Shown here piece by piece: positions 1-11,265 of a DNA stretch of 64,000 nt. Positions within the stretch are counted from its first letter, which is position 1. Each line of letters opens with the position of its first letter. The stretch lies in contig CM060969.1 in NCBI GenBank assembly GCA_030765045.1, positions 46,238,216-46,302,215 on the forward strand. The letters are read 5' to 3'. The position numbers and the translations under genes were made by a program. This DNA is from Tenodera sinensis. Lineage: Eukaryota > Arthropoda > Insecta > Mantodea > Mantidae. The notes beneath the pieces are model-generated. The model did no database searches. It had not been told where the DNA came from and saw nothing but the letters and a program-made list of their open reading frames with translations.

Positions 1-377
1 TTTCATTTGGACAAGTTTTATTTTTTGTTCACCTCTCCTTTCTTTCATATTTTTAACATTTAATTGAATGATATATGCTCACCAAATTCGTGTTCTTTTC
101 AATTTTGATCTTTTAGCTCTCTGCAGAATACCTGAAACAAAAGCGAAATGAAAAATGATTAGCTAATCATATTATTTGATCAATACCTGAGAATGAATGT
201 AGTAAAGTTGGGCTTAATCATTTAATATTTTAATATTCATAATGCATAACAATTTAAACAATCATGTTGCTATATAACGATTGCAAATAAAGAACATTTT
301 ATAATACTCTGGTGTCAAAGAATTCATAAAGTTACAATTAGGCACAAACGAAAACATAATAAGTTCATAAGTTAATA
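1..377. other. AT-rich sequence, nothing recognised
   Basis: No long ORF, tRNA-like box, inverted repeat or transposase motif was seen. The family A similarity starts just to the right. Confidence 0.4.
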
Positions 378-1350
378 TAATGGCTCTAAGAATTTTGATT
401 AAAATGGCATGTGTTTAAGATCTATGGCAAATGAAATGTATATTTTGAATTTTCTGGTTATAGACCATGTAGTCCTATTTACTCTTGATGACTTTTTATA
501 ACTGGTAAACCGCAAGAGATAGACCAAATCTTACTGTACAAAAATGCAGATCTCGATAAAACACACCACTTATGTGTAAATGCATCTTTTGTGGAGTGGA
601 CCATTTAGGAGGTATTCCTTGTTTGTGTGAGTTGTCCAATATTTATACTCTTCTTCTTCCAATGGCTTCATCCCAGATCTCCATTCATCTTTATCCAAGA
701 CTATCTGTTGCTAAATTTTGCATTTTAGGAGCTAATAACTGTCCTCTTTCACTGAATCCATCTTTTCCTAAGTTTACCTGTCGGTCACCTTCCAAACTTC
801 ACTTCTGTCATCACTTTTTCAGGCATGTGTCCTTCATCCATTCTTTGTGCATGCGCTGCTCATTGTAGCCTTTTTAATTTGGCCGCAGTGGGTAGTTGTG
901 ATTCTTTAAAGAGGTCATATATTTCCTTGTATCTCATTCTACGTATTCCATTCTCATGTGTAGGTCCATAAATTCTTCTTAAGATCTTTCTTTCAAATGT
1001 GTTAAACATGTTTTCGGCCACCTTCGTCATGGTCCAAGCTTCATATCCGTAAATAACTATGGGTCATAATCGTATTTTTGTTTTTCTATGTTTAAATTTA
1101 GTTTTCAGAATTGGTAAAAGACCAACTACTTCAAAATGCCTTCTTATAGTGACCAGCGTTAAAATATTTGACTATCACTCAAAGCCTACTGCATTCCCAT
1201 ATTCCTGTTGCATTTACAAGATAATTACCAATAATACAATTTCTCCAAATGTTTATCTCAACATGAAGAAGATAGATGAAGTAGAGTCTGTAAGAATAGT
1301 TAGTACAAAAGTAGACAAAGTCATGTGAGTGCATCACATCAGATTTGTTT
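378..1350 (+). repeat. Family A repeat, copy A1, split by a LINE
   Basis: Left part 378-641 starts inside the family A consensus, at the block ATGGCTCTAAGAATTTTGAT, and runs to the stretch after GTGAACCATTTCGG. Right part 1136-1350 resumes at GACCAGCGTTAAAATATTTG and reaches the family end GTGAGTGCATCACATCAGATTT. The 642-1135 interval is a minus-strand LINE fragment inserted between them. The first third of the element is missing. Confidence 0.75.
642..1135 (-). mobile_element. LINE reverse transcriptase C-terminal fragment, decayed
   Basis: Read on the minus strand, this interval encodes the C-terminal part of a non-LTR retrotransposon reverse transcriptase. Recognisable blocks in order are KTKFKHRKTKIRL, VIYGYEAWTMTKV, FERKILRRIYGP, RRMRYKEIYDL, DEGHMPEKVMTE and GKLRKRWIQ. 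These match the conserved tail of RTE/jockey-type polymerases of arthropods. Several in-frame stops show it is dead. The minus-strand 3' end is a short GAA run, seen on the plus strand as TTCTTCTTCC near 642-652, as in the related copy at 29814-30288. It is 5' truncated and sits inside family A copy A1. The exact clade is not settled. Confidence 0.75.
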
Positions 1351-1418
1351 GTTTCTCTGGCATTGACTGTAACAAACAAGTTCTTTATTATTAGTGTAAG
1401 CTGACAAATACTTGATAA

Positions 1419-2277
1419 TTTTTACTTTCTTTACTACGTTTAGTAGAGGAAATATTGTATTCCACCAAAGAGATGTCGAGATGTCCACGGGAATATATAT
1501 TTTGAGGCCCTCTGAATCCAAAAAAAAAAAAAAAAAAAAAAAAAGCATTTTTAGAAAAAGGTCCCGGTGTGTCTGCCTGCCAGTTTGTGGACAGCATAAC
1601 TCAAAACCAAAAGTTGGTTAAAAAGGAAAATTAAGTTTGATATGTTTCAAGGACGCAACACGAAGATTTTGAAGAAAATTGCTTCGTCCTAAACTACCAT
1701 TTGCCTGGAAAATTTTTCGAAAGTTTTGATTTTCTTGAAAATGGCTCTAACGATTTTGATTAAAATCCCATATGTTTGAGATATGTGTATGACAAATGAA
1801 AGGTATATCTTAAATTCTCTGGCTATAGCCCATGTAGACCTGTTTACTCCGGATAACTTTTGCATAACTGGTAAACCGTAAGAGATATGCCAAATCTTAC
1901 GATTCAAAATATGTAGATATTGCTAAAATACACAATTTATGTCTGTATAATTTTTTTGTAGAGTGAACCATTTCGGAGATATGCCTTTATTTGTGTGAGG
2001 TTTGGAGAACTTAAACTTTTGTCAAACGGAGTATCGTTATTCATTTTTATATGTTAACCGTGCAAAGAGAACGAGATCTCAAAGCTTTAAAAGATCTGAC
2101 TATCAATGAAAGACTGCTGTAGTCTAATATTCCCCCTGAACCTACAAGGAAATAAGAAATAAGATAATTTGTACAAATGTTTATCTCAACTAACACGAAG
2201 ATATAGGAATAAGAGTTTATAAGAATGGTTAATACGAGAGTAGAGAAAGTCATGTGGGTGCAACACATCAGATTTTC
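1419..2277 (+). repeat. Family A repeat, copy A2, near full length
   Basis: This is the reference copy. It begins TTTTACTTTC..TAGTAGAGGAA, continues with TATTGTATTCCACC, TTTTGAGGCCC, an A run (1520-1543), GCATTTTTAGAAAAAGG, a purine-pyrimidine tract, GTGGACAGCATAACTC, and long AT-rich blocks such as TAAACTACC and GGTAAACCGTAAGAGATA. It ends GAGTAGAGAAAGTCATG then CAACACATCAGATTTT. ACTTTCTYTACT at the start and AGTAGAGAAAGT near the end are complementary, and the start itself can fold back because it is followed by GTAGAGGAA. All six frames are broken, so it looks non-coding. I do not recognise the family; non-autonomous element is an inference. Confidence 0.75.
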
Positions 2278-2802
2278 CCAAGTATAACTCCGCTATTCGT
2301 TGTTTTCTCAAAGTCATCCAAAGAGAACGGAATTTCAATCCCATTACCTAGTAACCCACTATCACTCATGGTTACTGTAGTGTCCATAGGTAGGTATACA
2401 GAAAGGTATTAGACAAGTATAAACTTGATAAATACTTGTATAGAAGCAATTGGTACTAAATATATGTTAGGTTTCTTTACAACTGGAAGGATGGGACCTA
2501 AAGGAAGAATAAAAATAAGAACAATTTTCTGAATAGCCGTGTGTTAGTGTCTAGACAAGCGTTGTTCTTTGCCAGAACCGCGACCCCTTTCTTACATCTG
2601 TCAGAGCGACGTATCGAGAACATTGACATGGCAATGATGACAATGATTTTCTATTTGTGCAGTATTTATGGTAAAGGCGTTGCGACGGCTGACGTCCGTA
2701 AACTATAAAAGCTGATATAGAATTGAAAAATATACATCACGGTTGCAGGATGCTAACTTTGTGCTTTATTTCAAACGTTTCTATTTTAATTGCCGCCTTT
2801 AA
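2278..2802. other. Unassigned sequence before a candidate ORF
   Basis: No transposon motif recognised. A TATAAAAG stretch lies near 2706, about 100 bases before the candidate ORF at 2803. GC content rises in the second half compared with the surroundings. Confidence 0.3.
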
Positions 2803-3030
2803 CAATGCAGCACTGCCGCTAAAGCTCGCCGTGATGTCATAAGTGATGCTAGAAGCGTAAATAGTCCTCGTAAAATGACAATAAATAAAGATATAGCCGT
2901 TCCGTCGTTAGAAACAGAGGAAGACTCGCAGAAGGAAATCTGTTTGACTGTGACGTTCCGAGAAGAGGTCGTTGAACACCGTCAATATGCTAATAACCTG
3001 CTTTATTTAGCGTTAATATATATAATTTAG
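2803..3030 (+). CDS. Candidate terminal exon or small ORF, unrecognised
   Basis: An open frame of 75 codons runs from after TAA at 2800-2802 to TAG at 3028-3030. It has no early ATG, so it would have to be an exon; a plausible splice acceptor (pyrimidine-rich stretch then TGCAG) ends at 2810. The predicted peptide is mixed-composition and acidic in the middle (LETEEDSQKE), not low complexity, unlike most ORFs here. An AATAAA-like signal follows near 3065. I recognise no domain. It could be a real exon, a decayed pseudogene exon or chance. Confidence 0.25.
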   Translation, partial: QCSTAAKARRDVISDARSVNSPRKMTINKDIAVPSLETEEDSQKEICLTVTFREEVVEHRQYANNLLYLALIYII

Positions 3031-3954
3031 TTTATTTATACATAAATACATTTCCTACACTGAAAATAAAAATCGCATTTTTAAAATGTAATGGTGTCCC
3101 ATAACCTTTGGATTAAGCACCTCAAAGTGGTATATTTAAAATAGCTCTGAATTTGAATTTCGCGCTATGAAAGTCTATAATCTGCAGCGGTTACTAATTA
3201 TACAGGGCGTTCCAAAAATTTTAGGAACGCAAACTTGTGTATTTTTGCTATTTATTACTTATATATTGGAAATAGAGGAAATATTGTATCCACCCATAAA
3301 ACTGGATATGAATATTTCACCAGAAATACAAGACATTAGGGATATGAGATTCCGCGTACTGGTAGATTGAAATATAATGAATAAGAAAGTCTAAAAACAA
3401 ATTAATCTATCGTGGAAGGAAAAGGAAATAATTCAACAATATTGAATACATCATTTGCACAGTCTCGCAACCGAGTGCAACTGAAGAAGCAAACAGCTTA
3501 TTTACTAATATGGCTACTGCTGTCAACGACGAGTAAGTTCAAACTAGGCCAACTCTATAAATTTGTTTCGTGTCTGGGTGTTAGTTATCAGCTACTGCAA
3601 GGACAAGGGGAGGGGTAGTGCTCTTATAAGCTTTCCGAGCAGTATTTACGAGACCTGTGCATGTCAACATTTCTATGTCAACAAATGTATTTCAATAGAT
3701 GTGCTGGAATTCAATTATTTAATATCGTTTTAGCAACAAAGGAAACTCATCTTTTAAAGCTCTTACTAATTACAGAAGTAAATGAAATTGTTACATATTC
3801 ACACAAACATTTGATTAATTTTATTTTGCAACCATCTACTACGAGGGAAAATGTTAGAGGACGTTATGTTTTACCTGGGAACAAGAAGTTGCTGTTAAAG
3901 TCTGCGCGTTCAAACCACCATAGCTTGCACACAGCTATTGAGGCTCACTGAAAC
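3031..3954. other. AT-rich sequence with one orphan transposon-like end
   Basis: At 3199-3201 the sequence reads TA then CAGGGCGTTCCAAAA, which resembles the outer end of Tc1/mariner-type terminal repeats. No matching inverted partner was found nearby. Nothing else was recognised. Confidence 0.3.
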
Positions 3955-4310
3955 TAAAAAGCATTTTTAGAATAAGTCCTATGTGTCTGTGTATTTGAAT
4001 AGCATAACTCAAAAGCAAAAGCTCGGGTAAACCCCAGCTTAGTGTTTAAGTTTATTGCAATTCAACGCCACACCTAGATTTTCAAGAAAATCCCCCATCC
4101 CAAACTAGCCTACATGGAAAGTGTTTCATTAACCTTAAAAGTGGTTAAACGTTTTGATTAAAATACCATACGTTTAGATACACCTATATTTTCGTGGCAA
4201 ACAAACCGTAGACACTTACTTTAACTTTCTGGGAATAGCATGTTTGCTTGAAGTTTACCGTCCTCTAACTGGTAGACCATATCACACGATTAAAAGATCC
4301 TAGACTACAA
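3955..4310 (+). repeat. Family A repeat, copy A3, old and truncated
   Basis: It matches the family from AAAAAGCATTTTTAGAATAAG through AGCATAACTCAAAAGC, CCCAAACTAGCCTACATGG and CTGGTAGACC, with many substitutions. Both termini are lost. Confidence 0.55.
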
Positions 4311-4763
4311 ATGTTTAAACTATAGGCATTAGTTTGTGAGCATTAAAGCTAAATTAATATTTTCTTTGAACCTTTAGCTCTTAAGTTTTATACTAAAGAC
4401 TTCCTTTTATTTATGAATTTTGAAAGCTAAATTAAAGTGACTTGCTACTTATGCTCTAAATTTACTTCCTGTTTTCTAAATTCGCTATTTCCCTGAAATT
4501 TCGTGTGTGCTTTAACGCTCAATGAGCGATACTTAAATTTATAATGAATCCTAGGAGAAAGAACATCATTATTAATTTTGAAATACTTTTGTAACCACAA
4601 TATAAAAGACAGAAATAAATGTAAAGAACGAGAAAATAAAGAATGAGAGTCTTTAATAGATAAAAAAGAATATTTAGGTGTTTATTATCTTTTAAATTTT
4701 TGTTCATTTTAGCCCTTTCTAAGGGGATGATAAATCAAATGTTCAAAAGAGTACACAGTAGAT
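4311..4763. other. AT-rich sequence, nothing recognised
   Basis: Mostly A/T runs between a decayed family A copy and a SINE. No ORF or repeat boundary could be supported. Confidence 0.35.
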
Positions 4764-5045
4764 CTGGGTGGCTCAGTTGATCAGACGCTGGCTGTCCCAA
4801 GGTCGCGGGTTCAAATGCTGTCCACACCGATGATTTGTAAGTGTGCTTAAAAACAACAGCTCCACGTCAGTAGATTTACTGGCATCTAAAAGAGCTTCTG
4901 CGGGACAAAATTCCGGCACACGGGCCACGCTGATATGATCCTGGCAATTGGCAGCGTCGATAAACAACTCTTGTTTTTCTTCAAAACAGTGCAGGGCCAT
5001 TGAACTAAGAGTAGCTTGACGTTTTTCTGACGTAGGCAAGTTAAA
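4764..5045 (+). mobile_element. tRNA-derived SINE (S3 type)
   Basis: The head has pol III boxes: an A-box-like GGCTCAGTTGATCAGACGC and a B box GGTTCAAATGC. The body carries AGTAGATTTACTGGCAT, TGCGGGACAAAATTCCGG and GGCAGCGTCGATAAAC, a body-plus-tail layout typical of tRNA-headed SINEs with a LINE-derived 3' part. Such elements are transcribed by RNA polymerase III and moved by a LINE reverse transcriptase. No clear target duplication was found. Confidence 0.65.
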
Positions 5046-5165
5046 AACGTAACTAGGCCCTCCAGGTTAAAAGGCTGATACGCCATCGGTCTGGGCCGAG
5101 TTTGAACCTGCGATCTTGCGATTAGTACGTCAGCACCTAAAAAACCAAACCACATAGATCGACAG
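5046..5165 (-). mobile_element. tRNA-like SINE head, minus strand
   Basis: On the minus strand a B-box-like GGTTCAAACTCGG follows a possible A-box stretch; the plus strand shows CCGAGTTTGAACCTGCGATC. It abuts the plus-strand SINE on its left, giving a head-to-head arrangement. Boundaries are uncertain. Confidence 0.4.
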
Positions 5166-6254
5166 GCAACTATTATTATCGCTCTCATGTAATAATTACA
5201 GACTCGGCTTACGCTTGTTCTTGCAAAATACATTTACTCGTATCCAACCAGTTCCATAGGTAACTAGTAACACGTGAGGAAATGTAAGTTACTGCAAACA
5301 GTGGCCATGCTGCCAATTTAGCAGTGATGGGATAGACACTACACTTTAAATGTCACAAAAATGGATGCATATCAAAATATTTCTGTAGAGAAGAAAAATA
5401 TTATGTCTATGAAAATAATTAGGTAAAACTTGTGCCAAATACTCCTTTTAAGTTGCTCTACCAGCATTAAAATATTTCAGAAATAATAAATTAGTAGTCA
5501 GAAAAGTGGTGCAAGCTTGCTGTAGAAGCCGGCAGTGCTTTCACAGCATTGTCCGCTTTTGGCAGGGCGGTTACCGACAGTGCTTTGTTCCGTCTTCCTT
5601 TACTCGAACGTTAACACATTTATCTGACGAAACAATGTAACCAATGAATAAGAGCTGTTTCATTTATTTAATTGTAAATTATTTTTCGAAAATAGTAGCT
5701 TATGTTTCATGTTCGCTTTTCCCCTCTTGTTTATCTCTTTATAACGCCAAGTTTTTAAATAAAATTGCGTTTTATAAGCGAAACCTGGCTAGCTCGTGGT
5801 TTGACGATTTATTCCTACAACATTTATACATTACAAAATATATCTTAACACATTTAAACAACTATTTAATTAAAACTCTTAAGATACTTAAGGAATAAAG
5901 AATAAACTAAATAAATGAAAATACCGGAAAGACACCGTTTAAAAACACTGTTGAACAAGCACAAATGCTACAGGAAGAAAAGCGAGTAAAAAAACCCCTT
6001 GTGAATACGTTGCATTTTTATTTCGATAATATAGACAAGTATATGAATTGCTTGTAGAACAGTGAGAAGAGCAATACATGTAAATAAAGTACACTGCATT
6101 TCTATTTCAAACACATAGAAAAGTATATTTAGAAGTGGAGTAGAGAAAGAAATGTTGTGTTTCATAAACAATAAGTGAGTAGAGAAAACCGTTTGAATGT
6201 AATACGCAGAATTTCTATTTCAATAATAGAAAATTGTATTATACAAAAGTATAA
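5166..6254. other. AT-rich sequence, nothing recognised
   Basis: Contains only short ORFs of biased composition and no recognised domain, box or repeat. Confidence 0.35.
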
Positions 6255-6530
6255 TATGAAAATATCTATCCCGAAAACAAAATATAATGGCAGTGAGAGG
6301 GACAAATAACATTAGAGCTAAAATAGTTATAGATGATAATATAATAGAACAAATAAATACTTTCAGATATTTGGGATGTGAAATACTACCATATGAAAAA
6401 AATAGAGACTTGCAAGAAAATATACAAAGATATAATAATACAATGGATGTATAAGGACATATTTGGGAATAAACATGAATAAAGAAATCCAGATTCGACT
6501 ACATAACATCGAATAGAGAATGCCATATGA
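6255..6530 (+). mobile_element. LINE reverse transcriptase fragment, decayed
   Basis: Plus-strand translation gives KTK, then MAVRGTNNIRAKIVIDD, IIEQINTFRYLGCEI and, after stops and a frame shift, NKEIQIRLHNI. The order (KTK, an IR.KI block, IEQ..TF.YLG) is the conserved thumb-side segment of reverse transcriptases from RTE/jockey-like LINEs, the same group as the fragments at 642 and 29814. It covers a more N-terminal part than those two. Neither end is clear and no target duplication was seen. Confidence 0.7.
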
Positions 6531-7199
6531 GTGTGTTGTGTAAAATAAAAGCGGGTAGGGAAAACCATTGCATAGTAAAATGAATAGCATAGAAACCTAC
6601 TCTATCAAAACACATTTAGACTTATCAATTTTCATAAGCAGCCCTTAAAGGACAGAGAAATTTTCATTTTTTAGGTATGCAGATATATTTAAAAAAAATA
6701 GTGAACACAAAATCAACTGTCTGTGAATGTAGCACATTGTCTCTCTATTTAATGTTACTGTTTGCTCATTTACATAAAAAGTATTCTGTGACCAATTCGC
6801 AGCATTACTCGTTAAAAATTCAGTATACCTCTAAATGCCGGTTTTATTTTCTCATGACACTCTCTACCCAGTATTTGTTTGTTTTGATTTAACTTGTTGC
6901 AAACTATTCTTACGAAATCTCATTCTTCTATTCCACTCCATGTTATTGGAGTAAAGCTTTTGCAGAATAGTTTGATTACACATTTCTTGTAGGTATAAGA
7001 GGAATGGAGTAAACCGAATCAATAGTTAATGTTTAAAAATAAAATAGCAATATGCTGACCAGAAACAACCAAATGGCGACAGCACATTTAACAAAATCAC
7101 GAAAGTATTGAAAAATTCAAATAAAAAACAACGAATATCTTGGAAATAGGTGGTGCTGAAAAATGTATAAATAAACTTGTGTTTTAAAATTATCTGCAT
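6531..7199. other. AT-rich sequence, nothing recognised
   Basis: Only short, compositionally biased ORFs; no recognised element. Confidence 0.35.
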
Positions 7200-7480
7200 T
7201 TTTGTATGTTACGTTTATATATATCGTATGGTTTATCAGTTACACAAAATTATACAAATTCCTTTCTAATGAAGGGGTCTTCACAGACTATTCCCAGAAA
7301 GTTCAAGACATACATTTTATTTGTATTTTAAGTATCTTAAGCACTGTGGCATTTTAATCAGAATCGTTTAGGTAATTTTGAAAATTTACATTCAAAACAT
7401 GTTCCACATGTTCCCATGTTTGGGGTGGGAGATTTTTTTGAAATTCTTTGTCGGAATTTTGGAAGACTCTGGGTGGGGGA
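7200..7480 (-). repeat. Family A repeat, copy A4, old fragment, minus strand
   Basis: Minus-oriented match to the family middle: a GGTTTATCAGTTA..CA block, then GTGGCATTTTAATCAGAATC, TTTTGAAAATTT and GGGGTGGGAGATTTTTTTG. Strongly diverged. Confidence 0.45.
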
Positions 7481-7553
7481 TCCGGGTCATGCAAAGAGGA
7501 TGGAATATCAAGGCCATCACATTGGAACCAGCTCTTAAAAATATTCTACTATC

Positions 7554-7684
7554 CCTTAAAGCAGGGTTGGGCAACTGGTGCTAGAGAGTGCTGACTGCTC
7601 ACGACCGTGAGCAATAACTGCATGTTTAGCAGGTAAAGCAGATCGCTCAAGGTATCGCAAGAGTCGCCCAGGCCTGCCTTAAAC
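7554..7684. mobile_element. 115-bp hAT-type MITE with imperfect 8-bp target duplication
   Basis: The element is 7562-7676. Its left end CAGGGTTGGGCAACT and right end AGTCGCCCAGGCCTG are inverted repeats matching at 12 of 15 positions. The flanks CCTTAAAG (7554-7561) and CCTTAAAC (7677-7684) match at 7 of 8 bases, as expected of an aged hAT target-site duplication. CAGGGTTGGGCAA is a common type of hAT terminus. There is no coding capacity, so a hAT transposase would have acted in trans. Confidence 0.6.
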
Positions 7685-8869
7685 CCTTCTGCACTGCCTT
7701 ATTACCCGTGTACCTAAAGGACAATTTTTACAAATGTTTGTCCTTTAACATGAACTAAACAGAACAACCAACTTTTGCAAGAAAAAGTGAGAGCAACACA
7801 ATATCAGATTTTACTACTTTTTCTACTGTTTACCTATAGAAAGATGGAGAAAGTATTGCATTACATACTAACTTTTGATTTGGATATTTTCATATAAATA
7901 CATTTTCGAGGTAATCAGAATAAGACATGTTTTAGAAAAAAATTAACCCTGTATGTTTGTATGTATATGTGTGTGTAAATAAAATGGAAACTCAGTGACA
8001 TACCAAAATGTGTATTTAAGCTATCTTCCTAAGATACACAAAAAATTGGCAGGAAAATTTCCCACCACAATTTGTGCGTTACCTACTTTAAAATATTTTT
8101 GTTATTTCTTATTTTTTCTAATCAATGTTTGCAACATTTTAAATTTTCTATGAATAGCCTGTGAAGTACTTTTCATTATGAATGAATTGTAAGCCGTATC
8201 TGAAAAATGTAGTTAAAACACAGTTTAGGGCCCACATTTTGGGCTATTAACGTTTTCAGAGGTATTTGTTTCTATGTCTTGTCAAGTGCTTGAATTCTTT
8301 CATGCGGCATCTTTGTTTTTTCACCGGATAATAGAACGAACGGAAACCATTAGATAGTGATCAACTGTTACACGATTTGACTGTAATTGTAATAAAATAG
8401 GCAATAAAATCATTTCTGCAAATAGGTATTTCATGATAAGGTTCTTATGAATGTTTTACGAGCAATAGAAGGCAGGAGATAGCTTTATTAAAATATGCAC
8501 AGTAATTAGAAGTTCCCGAACTCAGACATACAAAAAAGCAATACAAATTAACTTTAATGTAAATGAAAGTCACGTATGTTTTAACTAGACATCACACAGC
8601 GCAGAATGCGATTCCTGATTCATTCAGAGCCAAAAAGAAATGAGGTGTATGAGGTAGTAGGTTGTTCCTCTATTTCCAACTCCATCAAAGTAGTAGATAT
8701 AATTGAATCGTTGATTCGAAAAGGGAAAGATGCCCCATTTTGCAAAAATAAGTTGAAATATACATTTTATTGGTAATTATTAGATTTATTTATGCCAACA
8801 AATTTAATGCTGGTGTTTTTAAACACAGAAGTGTGTGGAAAATGTTTAAGAGGTGTAATCAAGAGTGAA
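7685..8869. other. AT-rich sequence, nothing recognised
   Basis: No ORF over about 60 codons, no pol III boxes and no terminal repeats seen. Confidence 0.35.
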
Positions 8870-8965
8870 AAAGTCAATCCCATAGCCGGGATTTGAACCA
8901 TGAATTTTCCGCTTAGATCCTCGGCTGCTCTAACACTAGTTCAGTTCTGCCTCCCGGAAAGTAGG
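8870..8965 (-). mobile_element. tRNA-like SINE head, minus strand
   Basis: The plus strand carries GCCGGGATTTGAACCATG, the complement of a B box GGTTCAAATCC, and an A-box-like stretch near CTAACACTAGTTCAG. Single, old copy. Confidence 0.45.
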
Positions 8966-10034
8966 TATATGAGCCAGTTGTTATCCCAGTCAACAATAAG
9001 AAAATAATAGATGTTGGAAAATATCACAATACATTCCAGATGAACATCTGCACCTTTATCAGAAAATTATGACATGGGCAGAAACTGTTGTTGATCTTGA
9101 TGATGTGTAGAACCTATTGTAAAGTGTGTTGTGTAATGTCAAAATATTGGAATATGTTGATTAACCTTATGAGAGATTATTACAAGAATATTCTGTTTCA
9201 TAGGTCTTCAAGTAAATAAATAAAGTTCAACACATTCTTACTACATCATTACTACGTAGCATTTTCTAATTATTTTATAAAGGCAACAAGTCCTGAATAT
9301 AAAAGTCAATGTAAATCTGTAAATCACTGAAATGCAAAATTGAGGTCACTGAATATCCAAACAATAAATAATGTATAGATCTACAAGTTATCTATGGAAC
9401 AATTTCCGAGACGCCAACTATGTATGCTCTTGAGTTTTTCTTAGTTTTCCAAAAACTATGGTCGTAGGATTTCTTTCCCTTTTGTCATTGACGAACAACA
9501 AGGTAATGGATTACAAATCATGTAAGATTTGAAGCTTTCACGGCGAACGTTATTGATCAAGGCTTCACGGTTGTAGACTCCATGGCCATCTTCAGGACTA
9601 AAAAGATGAAAAAGTCTCCTCAGTTTTCCAAATATATACATTTCGACCAAATCAAGCAGATTGATAAGGAACATTACTGCCGAAGTACACCTTATTTATG
9701 AGAGAAATACCAAATTTCAAATTGAAAGTGGTTGGTCTACTTTAATGTGTTCGTGGAGTGGTTATTAAGTTTGCTATTGATATGTTCCGACGGTTTGAAT
9801 TACAACTAAATGGTTTAGAACACATCGGTTTACATAGTATACACATTCTACACAATCATATGTAGGTATATTGGACTAAATTAAATACATAAATAATTCT
9901 AAAATGGTTAGCTGTGCTATTTCCAACTTTTACAATATTGTACATTATTACATTTTTTTGTATTCCATTTAATATTGAAGATCACATTGGCGGCTTTAGC
10001 CTCTTGTAACAAGTGCTTACAGCGGTGGTTTTGA
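8966..10034. other. AT-rich sequence, nothing recognised
   Basis: No element or gene supported. Confidence 0.35.
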
Positions 10035-10225
10035 ACTTTGGGTTTCTATCAATTTTTTTAAAAACGTTATTATATTAAATTCACACACGCATTCACACTC
10101 CCATTCATACTTTTAAGGAGAATGTGGAATAATCCTAGCGGAAGAAACATTTCCACCCTCTCAGCCCGGAATCGAACCCGGAATCCTTTGCAGACTGGGC
10201 GCAGCAACGAAGCCTTCCATACCCA
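10035..10225 (-). mobile_element. tRNA-derived SINE (S5 type), minus strand
   Basis: On the minus strand a good B box GGGTTCGATTCC is followed by GTTTCTTCCGCTAGGATTATTC and a GTGTGTG-rich tail. The plus-strand element at 19095-19290 has the same body (GTTTTCTTTAGCCAGGATTA), which defines a small family. The head end lies near 10225. Confidence 0.55.
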
Positions 10226-11190
10226 AGTATTGGGTAACAACCCCAAAGTCTAATTATCCAGCATTTGGTGGCAAAAGATACAAAATTTGGAACTTGCACA
10301 TGACTGCTGTTTCAGAAATAAAATCCGAAAATTTCTGAACTACATATTTGATTTGCCAATGCTGGATCCTGATATGGTTTGTGATTGTTTTGCTGAGAAC
10401 TTTTTGGCAGTGATGTCTGTCTCGTAAAAGTTACAGTCGTTTTGCGAGTACTTACATCGACGAAAATGCACTCTTTCCTCCTTCCGTGAGGAAACTAAGT
10501 TGCAATAGACAGAAAACTGCCAACACTTCCGAAAGTTTCCGCAACAAATATAAAAATCAATATTACCCCTGCAGCCCAGATCTATGCTGGTTTCTTGAAG
10601 CACTGAAGCAAACTCAGCTGGATACTAAAATTGCAATCAATACCTCAATAAATAACAGAAACAAAAGGTCTATCCACACTTAAAACTCATTGTGTAGCAA
10701 GTAGAAAATGTCAAGTTCGAAAAATTTCAACCATGGAATACCTGAAGTCGATTTCTTATAGAACCAAACCTGGAAATACATGGAGATAAACTGTAAAAAG
10801 AACAACATACATAGGTATTACTGTATGATATAGGTTTAAAATGTCAAAATAACGAAGCATGTAAATATGGATCCACTGTAAATAAATTACAGCAAATAAA
10901 GAAATAAACAAATAAATAAAGACGAAGCCAATAAATGTGGAGTGTTTTGAAGTGCGAGTCAGTTCGTCTGCTCACGGTGCACCCTAGGTAACGGTAAACG
11001 AACTGAAACAAGAACCGTTAATTTGAACTTAAGCATTAGAGGTTCATTTTATTTTGGTATTAGAGCCGTGTTTCTTTTTTATTAATCATAAACACAAAAA
11101 ATATTTAACATCTTCCACTAGAAGTATATAATGCTTCATCAAATATTGTAAACACCAAACAGAAACTGTTACCTGCTTTGACAGGGAGAC
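10226..11190. other. Unassigned sequence
   Basis: Overlapping short ORFs on both strands around 10340-10680 have no recognised domain. The rest is AT-rich with an A/T-rich low-complexity patch near 10875-10920. Confidence 0.3.
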
Positions 11191-11265
11191 TTGGGGACCT
11201 TTAGGGGTCCGGGAGGCCTCGGTCCTGGTGTTCTACCGATTGAACTACGGGGCCAGCCTTAGTAC
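11191..11265 (-). mobile_element. tRNA-like fragment with A box, minus strand
   Basis: The minus strand reads GGCCCCGTAGTTCAATCGG then TAGAAC, a convincing tRNA 5' half with D arm. No B box follows. It is probably a degenerate SINE head or a partial tRNA pseudogene. Confidence 0.4.

Noticed and set aside
1520..1543. Poly(A) run as a sign of a processed pseudogene
   Set aside because: The run is internal to family A at a position where other copies also carry A runs.
3199..3225. CAGGGCGTTCCAAAA as the end of a transposon
   Set aside because: No inverted partner or target duplication could be found, so no element was delimited.
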